Shown: positions 1 to 8,059, numbered from the stretch's first letter. The stretch is 14,339 nt of DNA from CAYQCE01 sp964415885 (GCA_964415885.1 CAYQCE010000069.1:1-14339), one strand, 5' to 3'. Program-made: numbers and translations. The notes: generated by a model not told the origin, from the sequence alone.

Positions 1-2
1 AT

Positions 3-470
3 ACCGCGCTGAGAGACCTCATGGCAGCCCGCTCGGCTTCAGACTGGCGCGGCATGATCGGTGCTTCGGAATCTGCAGGCTCCTGGTGCGGCGAGTTCGA
101 TCATACGTCGACGCCGGTAGCATGGTACAGCGGGGAGGCGCATCTCAACCTGAATGAACCGGAGGCGGCGTTGCAGTGTTACAGGGAGGCCTACTTACAG
201 AACCCGTACCATGTGCACGTTCTCAACAATCTCGCTGCGGTCTATGAAATGAAAGGTGAGCATGAATCGGCAATACGTTACTTCGACGAGGCACTCGACG
301 TGATGCCGAACTTCGAAGAGACAATCATAAATCTGGCGGCGGCGTATTACAATAGTCGCCGGTATCGAGAGGCTCACGAAACGATCTCGAAGCTCGATGG
401 CCGCGAAACTACAGATCAGCGATACGAGCATTTCAAGCGCGTAATCGAAGAAAGGCTGGAGCAGGAGTGA
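3..470 (+). CDS. C-terminal part of a TPR-repeat protein (possibly the tail of an O-antigen-ligase-like protein)
   Basis: The reading frame is open to the left edge of the window, so the true start is probably outside it; the first internal ATG is at 21. From that ATG (149 residues), about residues 34-125 form tandem tetratricopeptide repeats: one around AWYSGEAHLNLNEPEAALQC, one around HVLNNLAAVYEMKGEHESAI, and one around ETIINLAAAYYNSRRYREA. TPRs are helical protein-protein interaction scaffolds. The first ~30 residues are not TPR-like and probably link to an upstream domain. The pattern of a TP-x-AWY lead followed by NPYH-VHVLNNL resembles, from memory, the C-terminal TPR tail of bacterial O-antigen ligase/polymerase-like membrane proteins; that is inference, because no membrane domain is visible here. 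The stop overlaps the next gene's GTG by 4 nt, so the two are probably co-translated. Confidence 0.8.
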   Translation, partial: TALRDLMAARSASDWRGMIGASESAGSWCGEFDHTSTPVAWYSGEAHLNLNEPEAALQCYREAYLQNPYHVHVLNNLAAVYEMKGEHESAIRYFDEALDVMPNFEETIINLAAAYYNSRRYREAHETISKLDGRETTDQRYEHFKRVIEERLEQE

Positions 471-922
471 ATCGAAAAGAAAAAGAGATCACGGATCGAT
501 TGCAAATCGATCAAATACTCCATTCAGCCGAGGTCTGCCGCCTCGGTTTGTGCGACAACGGTGTCCCATATATCGTACCGCTCTGTTTCGGCTATGACGG
601 ATCGGCGATTTACGCGCACTCCGCGCGCAGCGGAAGAAAGCTGGACATCATCCGTACAAACAACCTCGTTTGCTTTGAAGTAGAGGCGGATACACAGCTT
701 ATTATGAAAGACACCGCGTGCTCGTGCACGATGAAATACCGAAGCGTGATCGGCTACGGGAGAGCATCGATCATAATCAAGCCAGAAGCAATGATCCCCG
801 CCTATGATATCCTGATGAATCACTACAGGCGGGGACCGTTCGAATACTCTGAAAAACTGCTCGCCGAGAGCCTCATAATAAAGGTCGAGATAGAGTCTGT
901 ATCCGGCAAGCAATCATTCTAA
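467..922 (+). CDS. Pyridoxamine 5'-phosphate oxidase-fold, FMN-binding (NimA-like) protein
   Basis: This 151-residue protein starts at a GTG overlapping the previous stop (GTGA, 467-470), with a purine-rich AAAGG/GGAG stretch upstream. It matches the small split-barrel flavin-binding family related to PNPOx and the nitroimidazole-resistance protein NimA. The visible hallmarks are an N-terminal helix then VCRLGLCDNGVPYIVPLCFG (first strands, residues 23-42), YAHSARSGRKLDII (49-62) with the conserved His and G-x-K, then CFEVE, YRSVIGYGRA (91-100), and the terminal S-GK-QS found at the end of many members. Such proteins bind FMN or related cofactors and act in the cytoplasm, with substrates mostly unknown; some reduce 5-nitroimidazoles. 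Three Cys in KDTACSCTMKY (81-91, plus C70) are compatible with family variation. The gene ends only 8 nt from the converging pepF stop, with no clear terminator. Family assignment is firm; substrate is not predictable. Confidence 0.88.
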   Translation: MNRKEKEITDRLQIDQILHSAEVCRLGLCDNGVPYIVPLCFGYDGSAIYAHSARSGRKLDIIRTNNLVCFEVEADTQLIMKDTACSCTMKYRSVIGYGRASIIIKPEAMIPAYDILMNHYRRGPFEYSEKLLAESLIIKVEIESVSGKQSF

Positions 923-930
923 TCATCCTG

Positions 931-2751
931 CTAAACTCCCGAGAGCTCCTCGAGCTGATCAACCTGCTGAGCAAAAAGACCGAGCGCGTCCTTGACAGGC
1001 CCCGGTGTCGTCATATCAACACCGCAGGTCCTGAGCTGGTTTATCGGATAGTCACTGCCACCTGATGACAGCAGCCCCAGGTACCGCTCGATGATACCTT
1101 CTTCGCCATTGAGGAACTTCTTGAGTATGCCCTGCGAAGCGGCATACGATGTGGCATACTGATAGACGTAGTAGGTCATATAGAAATGCGGAATCCTCGC
1201 CCAGCGGTACTTCAAGTATTCATCGATTTCGACCGATGGACCATAGTACTTCCGGACCAGCTCTTCCCAGTTCTGATTCAGGGAATCCGGCGACATCGCG
1301 TCACCTTTTTCCACTATCTCATGAATCAGCAGTTCAAATCGCGCGAAGAGTATCTGCATGAAGAACGTGCCCATCGTGTTGGCGAGCTGACGATTGAGTA
1401 GAAACAGCTTCTTGCCCGGGTCATCCGCCTTCTTCAACAGATGCTGCAGCAATAAACCCTCGTTCAGCGTTGAGGCGACTTCCGCCACGAAAATCGAATA
1501 CTGGTGTTTGGTATACGGCTGTTTCTCGTTCGAGAGATAGCTGTGCATCGCGTGGCCCATCTCATGTGCCAGCGTAAACATGTCATTCACTGTCTCATTG
1601 TAGTTCATCAGCACCCGCGGATGTGTGCGATAATTGCCCCAACTGTAGGCGCCGCCGCGCTTCCCTTCGGTCTCCCAGACATCGACCCATCGATTCTCGA
1701 AAGCCCGCTTCAGCACATTGCCGTATGCATCGCCGAGCGGCCGAGTGGCCTCCAGAACCTCCGATACCGCCTCGTCGTAGTCGACTTCGTAGTTCTGGTC
1801 CGGAAAGAGATGGCAATAGATATCGTACGGATATTGCTTCTCGAGCTTTAAGATTCTCTTTCTCACCTCGAAATACTTGTGAAGACCTTCGAGATTCGAT
1901 TCTGTTGTGTCGAGAAGCGAATGATAGACCTCTACCGGTATATTGAATGCATCGAGTGCATGGTGCAGTGAGCTTTCATAGCTGCGAACGCTGGCATAGA
2001 AGACATCCCGGTTGATAGCGGTCGAGAGAGTCGATGATATCGTATTGATATGGTCCTTGTAGACCTGAAGGAAACCATCGTTGGCGTCTCTGCGCACTCT
2101 CTGATCCGATGACTCCATAAACTTGGCGTAACGCTGCTTCGTGAGCTTGACCTCGTCACCTTTTTCGTTCTTTATCGACGGATACTTGATATCGGCATTG
2201 TCGAGCATTGTGAAGATGCTATCTGCGCCTCGAGCCACTACGGTGGATTTGGAGAGCACCTCTTCTACTTCGGCGGACCTGATGTGAGGTCTCGATCGGA
2301 TGACTTCCTGAATGTAGAAGTCATACTTCTCAGGCTCCGCGAATTTCTCGGAAAGCTCCCTGAGCTTGTCGTCCTCCATCTTCAGAAGCTCCGGCTCGAG
2401 AAAAGAAAATGCGGCACTCGCCTGAGATGACAGCACGGCCGCCCTCTCGGTCATCTCCTGGTATTTCGAGACTCGGTTGTCGAGATCCTGATTGAAGCGA
2501 GCATACTGATACAGATCGTCGCACAGCCTGGAGACCTGCGTTCTCGTTTCGAGGCATTCGTACAGCGTATCCGCCGATACCGACAGCTTCCCCTCAAACA
2601 TCCTCGCCCTGGCAATCAGCTCCTTCGCCTTGGCAAGGTCAGCTTCCCATTCGCTATCGTCTCGATAGAGGCTGCCAAGATCCCATTTGTGCTTCACATC
2701 GATATCGGAACGCTGAGGAATCGTGTCGCCCTTCTGCAATGTTGTGGACAT
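931..2751 (-). CDS. pepF: Oligoendopeptidase F (M3B zinc metallopeptidase)
   Basis: The 606 residues match the usual ~600 of PepF. The zinc-binding HExxH is HEMGH at residues 396-400, and the third ligand Glu is in the downstream EVASTLNE motif (Glu about 424). The N-terminal DLGSLYRDDSEWEADL and the helical region after it are typical of the M3 family N-domain. The C-terminal RIPHFYMTYYVYQYATSYAA is the conserved substrate-binding His/Tyr segment. PepF degrades oligopeptides (roughly 6-20 residues) in the cytoplasm; no signal peptide is present. The ATG is preceded by GAAAGG (2758-2763) at good spacing, so the start is well supported. The gene lies 102 nt downstream of the PAP2 gene on the same strand, with its own candidate promoter, so it may be either the end of that operon or separate. 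Confidence 0.96.
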   Translation of the reverse strand: MSTTLQKGDTIPQRSDIDVKHKWDLGSLYRDDSEWEADLAKAKELIARARMFEGKLSVSADTLYECLETRTQVSRLCDDLYQYARFNQDLDNRVSKYQEMTERAAVLSSQASAAFSFLEPELLKMEDDKLRELSEKFAEPEKYDFYIQEVIRSRPHIRSAEVEEVLSKSTVVARGADSIFTMLDNADIKYPSIKNEKGDEVKLTKQRYAKFMESSDQRVRRDANDGFLQVYKDHINTISSTLSTAINRDVFYASVRSYESSLHHALDAFNIPVEVYHSLLDTTESNLEGLHKYFEVRKRILKLEKQYPYDIYCHLFPDQNYEVDYDEAVSEVLEATRPLGDAYGNVLKRAFENRWVDVWETEGKRGGAYSWGNYRTHPRVLMNYNETVNDMFTLAHEMGHAMHSYLSNEKQPYTKHQYSIFVAEVASTLNEGLLLQHLLKKADDPGKKLFLLNRQLANTMGTFFMQILFARFELLIHEIVEKGDAMSPDSLNQNWEELVRKYYGPSVEIDEYLKYRWARIPHFYMTYYVYQYATSYAASQGILKKFLNGEEGIIERYLGLLSSGGSDYPINQLRTCGVDMTTPGPVKDALGLFAQQVDQLEELSGV

Positions 2752-2785
2752 ATAACACCTTTCTTTTAGCTATCTATAATCCGTC

Positions 2786-2814
2786 AATAAAGTAAAAAGC
2801 ACCCCGATTTTCAA
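2786..2814 (-). promoter_or_regulatory. Candidate sigma-70-type promoter for pepF
   Basis: On the minus strand TTGAAA (2809-2814) is separated by 17 nt from TTTATT (2786-2791), each matching the consensus at 4 of 6 positions. It lies in the AT-rich 102-nt gap upstream of pepF. It was found by eye only. Confidence 0.25.
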
Positions 2815-2853
2815 GACGTTTGCTCACCGCAGAAGACTCAATTTAGAACTCTG

Positions 2854-3792
2854 TCAGAATATGAACATAACGCTGAGCGCAGGAGAACCGTCTGAAAGCT
2901 GTGAAGGCGTGATACCCAGTCTGCGCTCATGGTTCCGTTTCACGATTTCATCCGCGACAAACCAACCGTAGAGAAGCGCCGCATAGACATCAGATGGCCA
3001 GTGAGCGTCTGATGTCACCCTCTGTAGCGAGATACAGCCGGCGGTGCCATAGCAGATGACTTTCACCGGCAGATAGTCGAAGTGATGCGAGAAGATGCGC
3101 GCGAGCTGAATGACGTTGGCGGCGTGCCCGGATGGAAACGAGGTCCCCTGGTTGTGTTTCCAGAAGTAGGGATCGGAGCCCTCGTGAGGCCGCCCTCGGC
3201 CTGCTGCGAAGTTTGATATGTTCTTGATTCCACCGGCAATGAGATACGATTCGAGAACATCGGATGAAAGGTGAAGCAGCTTGTCGAAACCGGTAATATA
3301 TCCGAGCAGTACACCACCAAAATAGAACTTCGCAGTAGTTCCGCCGTCTCCAATCGCTTCTGTATTATCGCCCCACCTTATAGCCGCTTTCAGTGCCTTG
3401 TGTTCGGTGCGATCCTTCAGCGCATCAAACATCTCACCATCATAGGCGTAAATCAGACCGCCCGCGCTGGCGAAACCCAGTAACCAGAGCGCACTTTCGC
3501 CATCTATCCGAATGGGGGAGGAATAGATGTGCACCGCATCTGAGAGTGTTGTCGTGACAGCGTAAGCAAGGTCATGAATCGGCCGGAATCCTCCGTGCCG
3601 AGAATCCCCGGCAATTGTAAGAGTGTCGTCGCCACTCTCCGAATTGAGTATCGAGTGCGGCCGCGACAGCCCAAAGTGGCGCGTATCAAAAACTGATGTT
3701 TTCAGACTAACGGCGCCATCACTCGCTGTACCGGTTGAGAACACAACGAGCAAAACAGCACAAACCGTTAGAAAAGACTGACACTTGCTCAT
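2854..3792 (-). CDS. Exported PAP2-family (type 2 phosphatidic acid phosphatase) phosphatase
   Basis: This is a 312-residue protein with a signal peptide or N-terminal anchor (residues 6-25, hydrophobic, followed by GTASDGA). The PAP2 motifs lie in the C-terminal half: GRGRP (198-202, motif C1), SFPSGHAA (218-225, motif C2) with the catalytic-site His223, and QRVTSDAHWPSDV (257-269, motif C3) with Arg258, nucleophilic-type His264 and Asp268. The Lys normally seven positions before the motif-C1 Arg is replaced by Asn194, and the usual Ser of C3 is Gln257. The family dephosphorylates lipid or sugar phosphates such as phosphatidate, PGP or undecaprenyl pyrophosphate on the outer face of the inner membrane or in the periplasm. 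Hydrophobic segments around 101-117 and 156-168 may be membrane helices. It starts 12 nt after the thioredoxin-TPR stop with GAGGG just upstream, so it is the third gene of the operon. The substrate is unknown. Confidence 0.88.
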   Translation of the reverse strand: MSKCQSFLTVCAVLLVVFSTGTASDGAVSLKTSVFDTRHFGLSRPHSILNSESGDDTLTIAGDSRHGGFRPIHDLAYAVTTTLSDAVHIYSSPIRIDGESALWLLGFASAGGLIYAYDGEMFDALKDRTEHKALKAAIRWGDNTEAIGDGGTTAKFYFGGVLLGYITGFDKLLHLSSDVLESYLIAGGIKNISNFAAGRGRPHEGSDPYFWKHNQGTSFPSGHAANVIQLARIFSHHFDYLPVKVICYGTAGCISLQRVTSDAHWPSDVYAALLYGWFVADEIVKRNHERRLGITPSQLSDGSPALSVMFIF

Positions 3793-3804
3793 CCGATCAG
3801 ACCC

Positions 3805-5001
3805 TCAGTAGCCGCGCAACCTCGTTAGGCGTTCGACATATCCCTCGTGATCCGGATCCTGACGGATCGCCTCCTCCATCATCCTGACCGCTTCCTCCAT
3901 CTCGCCCTTCTTCTCAAGAATCGCGGAAAGCGTGACATAGACGTGCGCGCGAAGGCTTCCCTCGGATGCGTGAGGCACGGCCGCTCTCGCATACCGTTCC
4001 GCATCGTCAAGTCTGATACCGCGCTTCATCAGCCAGTCTGCGTAGGTAAAGAACTGCTTCGGATCCTGCTGCCAGCTGTCTCCGAGACTCTTCTGGTAAA
4101 TCGAAATCGCCTTCGCCGTGTCTCCAACAACATATAGCGCATAGTCTGCAGTAAGAATAGGGTGCTTCCTCTTCTCATCCTCCGTGACGGCATTGGATGC
4201 AGCTTCCATAGCGGGCAGTAGGTAGACTGCCAAACGGTCATCAACGTTGTCCGTTCGCCGCGCCACGCCGCAGAGTATCAACCCGAGGTCTGTCAGCTCG
4301 GATGGTTTCGGGTTCGGCTTGTCAATTACTTCATCCGCGACTCTAAGCAGGCTTTCGTAATCCGCTGCTCCATTCAGAACCGCGTCGGCATAGCACTTGA
4401 ACCGATCGAACTGGTACCCACCGCGAAAGTCCACTCCGATCGAATCCGCGCTCCGGTAATACTCCGCAGCGGTCAGCCATTCGTCAATTTCACGATAGTA
4501 GCGGCCCAGGCGTGCCGCATCGGCGAGGCTCGGCTGCTGCTCGAATCTACGGATTCGCTCCTCAATCGTGATCGGAGTCCGTAGCGCCGTCTGGAGTACT
4601 TTGACAAAATTATCCGCACTTATGTAGCCCGTCCACCGCGTGTACATCGCACCATCCGCATTAGTCAATACAAAAACCGGGAAGTCAATATCGATATGGT
4701 ACTTCTCGACAAGCGGCGAAACGCTCGGGTCTTTCGCGTTCAATGTAAGAAGCACAACGTTGTCGAGAGCCTGCCGCATAACCTCGTTCGTGTCGGCATC
4801 CCGCTGAGCACGCTCGCAGAAACGGCAGTCCTCACGCAGAAACTGGATCAGAATCGGCTTGCCGGAAAACCGTGCAATCGAGGCTGCCTCGTCGAAGGAG
4901 GAGGCCAAAGTCAGCGGTGCGGCACCGGCAGACAACGACACAGCAAACACAGTCGCGATATAGAAGAAAATTATGGAAATTCCACGAGCCTTGCGTTTCA
5001 T
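3805..5001 (-). CDS. Exported thioredoxin-fold protein with C-terminal TPR repeats
   Basis: This 398-residue protein (from the ATG at 5001) has an N-terminal signal sequence (residues 8-28, IIFFYIATVFAVSLSAGAA). A thioredoxin-like domain occupies roughly 30-140: FSGKPILIQFLREDCRFCER carries the redox pair Cys59-x2-Cys62 (C-R-F-C), and DFPVF holds the cis-proline (Pro108). The rest is helical with TPR-like repeats, clearest in the last 50 residues (LSAILEKKGEMEEAVRMMEE). Periplasmic proteins of this design usually reduce or isomerise disulfides or handle folding partners. An in-frame TTG exists one codon upstream (5004), but the ATG overlaps the upstream TGA as TGATG with GGTGG at suitable spacing, so the ATG is preferred and the gene is translationally coupled to the C69 peptidase. 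No partner can be named; oxidative folding of the neighbouring exported enzymes is a reasonable inference only. Confidence 0.87.
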   Translation of the reverse strand: MKRKARGISIIFFYIATVFAVSLSAGAAPLTLASSFDEAASIARFSGKPILIQFLREDCRFCERAQRDADTNEVMRQALDNVVLLTLNAKDPSVSPLVEKYHIDIDFPVFVLTNADGAMYTRWTGYISADNFVKVLQTALRTPITIEERIRRFEQQPSLADAARLGRYYREIDEWLTAAEYYRSADSIGVDFRGGYQFDRFKCYADAVLNGAADYESLLRVADEVIDKPNPKPSELTDLGLILCGVARRTDNVDDRLAVYLLPAMEAASNAVTEDEKRKHPILTADYALYVVGDTAKAISIYQKSLGDSWQQDPKQFFTYADWLMKRGIRLDDAERYARAAVPHASEGSLRAHVYVTLSAILEKKGEMEEAVRMMEEAIRQDPDHEGYVERLTRLRGY

Positions 5002-6644
5002 CAATCCACCAGCCTCATCTCTGTTTTGATACTGTCTGCTTGCGGTATGCGATAATCATCGCCACGGTCCTCGATAACACGTCTCAGCCATGCCTCGGGA
5101 TATCCAACCTGCTCTGGGCGTCCGCGTTCGTTTTTGACGTAACCATCATTGTACTTAGTGATCAGGTGGACCGCAAGTTCCCGCCATCTGTCAACCGTCT
5201 GCTCACCATGCGATACAGAATAGTCGGTCAGGAATCGTCGCATGAGATCCGGATCGGTCCCATGAAGCTCGACCGCTACCTTCTCAATCGCCGGCTGCAG
5301 AGCGAGATGCTCCTCTTCTATTTCACTTTGTACAGCCTGAATGTCCTTTATCATGTCAGAGTAGCGGATATACGAGTAGTTGGAAACGAGGTTAAACATC
5401 CACCATGCCGATTCCCACGAAAACTCGCCGAGCTTTCCAACCGTGTATGATTCCGGGATCGCATCGATGCCGCAGTAGAGCGGAGTGTAGCAGGTATACC
5501 ACGTGTCGTCCATACCGTACCAGTAGACACCGCCGATAGGATCGGGGAGCCATGAGCGAGATTGTGAAACGAACGAAAATCCGGTCTGCTGAGTAGAAAC
5601 CGGTCGCTCCCAGGCATACTCAACCGAATCGACTGTCCAGTGCATTGGGCGGAAGCGATACGGCAGACCATACGGCCCGGCATCCACGCCCTTCGACATA
5701 TCAAAAGGCGTCCCCTCGTAGTGATCGCGCATGAGCGCGAACACATCCTTCACCGAGAGATTCTCATCCGGCTTGATCCATAGCGGGTATGGATCAGCGC
5801 CGGGCTTCGCCCGGTGATAATCCGGCGAAAGATCGAGCGACGGCGCGGCGCGGTTGAAGATCGACCAGACACGTGCATCACCGTACCGCTGATTCTTCGG
5901 ATCGGAGGGACAGTACGCCTCATTGAACAGGAACGGCTCACCCGAATCGGGATCGTAGTATCCTCTCTCAACTGCAAACGAGATCACGTTTTCGGAGTAG
6001 ATGCAGTTCTCCGGATCATCGAGCGGAAATTCGCCGATACGCGCTTTGTTGGCATGCGCGGATATGTAGCCATCCGGAATCCGCACCGCGACCCATATGG
6101 CACCAACCCCTCCTTCGCCGGGACCGATCATCTCGAGTATCCATGCCTCCTCGGTATCCGCAATCGAGAACGACTCACCGGTCGACAGATATCCGTACTC
6201 CTCAACTAAATCAGTCATAACACTGATCGCCTCACGAGCAGTTCTTACACGCTGAAGGGCAAGCTTGATTAAATCAAAATAGTGCAGGAGACCGCCGGGA
6301 TTCCGCAGTTCCTTGCGGCCATCGAATGTCGTCTCGGAAATGGCGAGCTGATGCTCGTTCATCATATCGACGACAGCGCAGGTATGCGGAACCTGCTCGA
6401 TCCACCCGCGGACCTCGCCTCCCCAGCTCTCGATGGCGAGCGAATCACCCGGTTCGTGATCTTCCGCCGGCATGTAGGACAGATGCGGATGGAACTCACC
6501 GTCACACGTGTAGGTGATCATGACCGATCCATCCTCCGATGCGCCCTTTGTTACGAGCAGATTGGTGCACGCACTCGCGACGGATGTAAACGCTCCTCCC
6601 GCAAAAGACAGCGACAGGAAAACAGAAAACAGCATGGATTTCAT
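5001..6644 (-). CDS. Family C69 dipeptidase (PepD-like Ntn hydrolase), exported
   Basis: This is a 547-residue protein from the ATG at 6644. After a signal peptide (residues 4-25) the sequence reads ASACTNLLV. Cys26 directly follows an A-x-A-type cleavage site and is the expected N-terminal nucleophile of the C69 Ntn-hydrolase family, exposed by processing. Other family hallmarks are MITYTCDGEFHPHL (about 43-56), the SWGGEVRGWI region, the SISETTFDGR-like block AISETTFDGR (about 102-111), AWILEMIGPG, and GYISAHANKARIGEF followed by the DPENCIYSENV block. C69 enzymes cleave dipeptides. Here it would act in the periplasm or outside the cell. An in-frame GTG lies one codon upstream (6647), but the AAGGAG at 6651-6656 fits the ATG better. 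It is the first gene of the minus-strand operon with the thioredoxin-TPR and PAP2 genes. Confidence 0.92.
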   Translation of the reverse strand: MKSMLFSVFLSLSFAGGAFTSVASACTNLLVTKGASEDGSVMITYTCDGEFHPHLSYMPAEDHEPGDSLAIESWGGEVRGWIEQVPHTCAVVDMMNEHQLAISETTFDGRKELRNPGGLLHYFDLIKLALQRVRTAREAISVMTDLVEEYGYLSTGESFSIADTEEAWILEMIGPGEGGVGAIWVAVRIPDGYISAHANKARIGEFPLDDPENCIYSENVISFAVERGYYDPDSGEPFLFNEAYCPSDPKNQRYGDARVWSIFNRAAPSLDLSPDYHRAKPGADPYPLWIKPDENLSVKDVFALMRDHYEGTPFDMSKGVDAGPYGLPYRFRPMHWTVDSVEYAWERPVSTQQTGFSFVSQSRSWLPDPIGGVYWYGMDDTWYTCYTPLYCGIDAIPESYTVGKLGEFSWESAWWMFNLVSNYSYIRYSDMIKDIQAVQSEIEEEHLALQPAIEKVAVELHGTDPDLMRRFLTDYSVSHGEQTVDRWRELAVHLITKYNDGYVKNERGRPEQVGYPEAWLRRVIEDRGDDYRIPQADSIKTEMRLVD

Positions 6645-6650
6645 CACTCT

Positions 6651-6656
6651 CTCCTT
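6651..6656 (-). promoter_or_regulatory. Ribosome binding site that decides the start of the C69 peptidase
   Basis: AAGGAG on the minus strand sits 6 nt before the ATG at 6644 but only 3 nt before the alternative GTG at 6647, favouring the ATG. Confidence 0.7.
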
Positions 6657-6765
6657 CTAAACCAAGCCTTGGGTTTCCATAAACTAACGATACACCGCGT
6701 ATTTGCAAACCGAAAATAAACCGGCAACAGACTTCGATATGCAACGTATCCTAACAGAGATTGCG

Positions 6766-6773
6766 AAGGAGGA
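6766..6773 (+). promoter_or_regulatory. Ribosome binding site that decides the start of the methyltransferase gene
   Basis: AAGGAGGA lies 5 nt before the ATG at 6779. A longer frame from the TTG at 6761 would place this strong Shine-Dalgarno inside the coding sequence, so the ATG is the start. Confidence 0.8.
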
Positions 6774-6778
6774 CATCA

Positions 6779-7501
6779 ATGGAGATAATTGACCTTAAGG
6801 ATCTGGAAGGGGCATTGAAACGAATCTCTGCCGGTCGCGTGCTCGATGTCGCAACCGGGCAGGGACAGTCTATCAAGTCGATTCAGGAGTCATTTGCGGA
6901 TTACGACTACATCGTGGGAATCGATCGTAAAACGAGCAACCTCGAGAAGGCGAAAGAATCATTCAACGATCCGCGGATTGAGTTCATCGAAATGGACGCT
7001 CACAATCTCGAATTCGATTCAGAATCATTCGATACTGTCTTTATTTCGAACTCTCTGCACCACATGGATGAACCGTCTACGGTCCTCGACGAGATGATCC
7101 GCGTCCTGAAACCGTCCGGCACTCTCGTTGTCAACGAGATGCACTGTAGTGATGTAGATGAGAGGCAGATGACCCATGTGCTTCTGCATCACTGGTGGGC
7201 AGACATCGATCAGCAGACTAAAATCAGCCATTATGAGACATTCTCGCACGAGAGACTTGTGACTACTCTAAAGAGGCTGCCTGTTCAGAATTTGAACATC
7301 GCCCACTTCAACGATCAATCGGATGTCATGAATGATGAAATGCGAGAGTGGCTGGATGAGACGATCGACAGCTACACGGAACGTGCCCGCACAAATCTGC
7401 TCTCCGACGCGGTAATAGAAAAGGGCGCGGCTATCCGAAGACGCGTATCGGAGATCGGATTAGCCTGGGCGCCCTGTATTCTTGCGGTAGCTACGAAATA
7501 G
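6779..7501 (+). CDS. Class I SAM-dependent methyltransferase (Methyltransf_11 type)
   Basis: This 240-residue protein has the Rossmann-fold methyltransferase motifs in order: motif I VLDVATGQG (21-29) binding S-adenosylmethionine, the acidic residue at the end of strand 2 in VGID (46-49), FIEMDAHNL (69-77) for adenine contact, FDTVFISNSLHHM (84-96) as motif II/post-motif, and EMIRVLKPSGTLVV (105-118). The substrate is not evident. The C-terminal half is charged and includes HHWWADID and SHYETFSHERL, which give no family-specific clue. It diverges from the C69 operon across a 134-nt gap and converges with the FKBP gene only 7 nt away, so it is probably monocistronic. Family assignment is firm and function unknown. 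Confidence 0.9.
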   Translation: MEIIDLKDLEGALKRISAGRVLDVATGQGQSIKSIQESFADYDYIVGIDRKTSNLEKAKESFNDPRIEFIEMDAHNLEFDSESFDTVFISNSLHHMDEPSTVLDEMIRVLKPSGTLVVNEMHCSDVDERQMTHVLLHHWWADIDQQTKISHYETFSHERLVTTLKRLPVQNLNIAHFNDQSDVMNDEMREWLDETIDSYTERARTNLLSDAVIEKGAAIRRRVSEIGLAWAPCILAVATK

Positions 7502-7508
7502 CAGCGAA

Positions 7509-7940
7509 TCAGGCGGCTACTTCGATCAATTCGACTTCAAACGTAAGGTCTTCACCGGCAAGCGGATGATTCGCGTCGAGCGTAACTTCTTCATCGCCGA
7601 TATCGGTGACCGTCACCTGAACGGCCTTGCCGTCCGGCTGCTGCATCTGCAGGCGCTGACCTACCTCCGGAGTGATATCCGGCGGAAACTGCGATTTCTT
7701 GAAATTCGCAACAAGGTCATCCCTTCTGGGGCCATATCCAAGGTCTACAGGGACTTCAACAGTCTTCGTGTCGCCTTCCTTCATACCAACCACCCCCTCT
7801 TCGAAACCGGGGATTACCTGTCCGGTGCCGATTGTGAACTCGATTGGTTCGCGTCCTGAGGAAGAGTCGAAGACGGTCCCGTCCTTGAGTTTACCGGTAT
7901 AATGAACTTTAACTTTGTCGCCTTGCTTTGCCTGGGCCAC
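7509..7940 (-). CDS. FKBP-type peptidyl-prolyl cis-trans isomerase, SlyD-like
   Basis: The 143 residues carry the FKBP core split by an insert-in-flap domain, as in SlyD: VKVHYTGKLKDGTVFDSS (10-27), GTGQVIPGFEEGVVGMKEGD (38-57), the flap insert roughly 70-122, then ANHPLAGEDLTFEVELIEV (123-141), a SlyD-family signature. It catalyses proline isomerisation and acts as a chaperone in the cytoplasm, with no signal peptide. The His/Cys-rich metal-binding tail of E. coli SlyD is absent; the protein ends VAA. The start is a GTG with GGGAGGT (7948-7954) 7 nt upstream, an excellent ribosome binding site. The gene is likely monocistronic, with its own upstream AT-rich region shared divergently with the ABC transporter. 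Confidence 0.95.
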   Translation of the reverse strand: MAQAKQGDKVKVHYTGKLKDGTVFDSSSGREPIEFTIGTGQVIPGFEEGVVGMKEGDTKTVEVPVDLGYGPRRDDLVANFKKSQFPPDITPEVGQRLQMQQPDGKAVQVTVTDIGDEEVTLDANHPLAGEDLTFEVELIEVAA

Positions 7941-8023
7941 GAGAAATACCTCCCATTGTCTATTTTCAGTTAGCTCACTTCATCAACACGTAAACATCGG
8001 TAGTGTTCAGCCATATTTTTTCT

Positions 8024-8052
8024 ATCATAAAGACAAGACATATGACATCCAA
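8024..8052 (-). promoter_or_regulatory. Candidate promoter for the FKBP gene
   Basis: On the minus strand TTGGAT (8047-8052) is separated by 17 nt from TATGAT (8024-8029, 5 of 6 consensus). It would give a leader of about 75-80 nt before the GTG. The match was made by eye in an AT-rich 190-230 nt divergent region. Confidence 0.3.
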
Positions 8053-8059
8053 GCAATTT

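Noticed and set aside
524..913. 129-codon minus-strand frame opposite the FMN-binding gene
   Set aside because: Its composition is that of an antisense shadow and the plus-strand gene has a recognisable fold.
939..960. GAGCTCCTCGAGCT hairpin-like sequence just inside the pepF 3' end
   Set aside because: It is a short stem within coding sequence and no U-tract follows on either strand.
4872..5450. 192-codon plus-strand frame across the thioredoxin-TPR and C69 genes
   Set aside because: It lies opposite two well-supported exported proteins, resembles no family and has no ribosome binding site.
6658..6675. Imperfect inverted repeat AAACCAAG / CTTGGGTTT upstream of the C69 gene
   Set aside because: The arms are short, leave almost no loop, and have a bulged G. 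No T-run follows, so it supports neither a terminator nor a convincing operator.
6761..6778. TTG-initiated extension of the first methyltransferase
   Set aside because: The extension contains the strong Shine-Dalgarno AAGGAGGA of the downstream ATG.
7484..7535. GTAGC ... GCTAC arms around the convergent ends of the methyltransferase and FKBP genes
   Set aside because: The stem is only 5 bp with a ~25-nt loop and no T-run, so it is not a credible intrinsic terminator.
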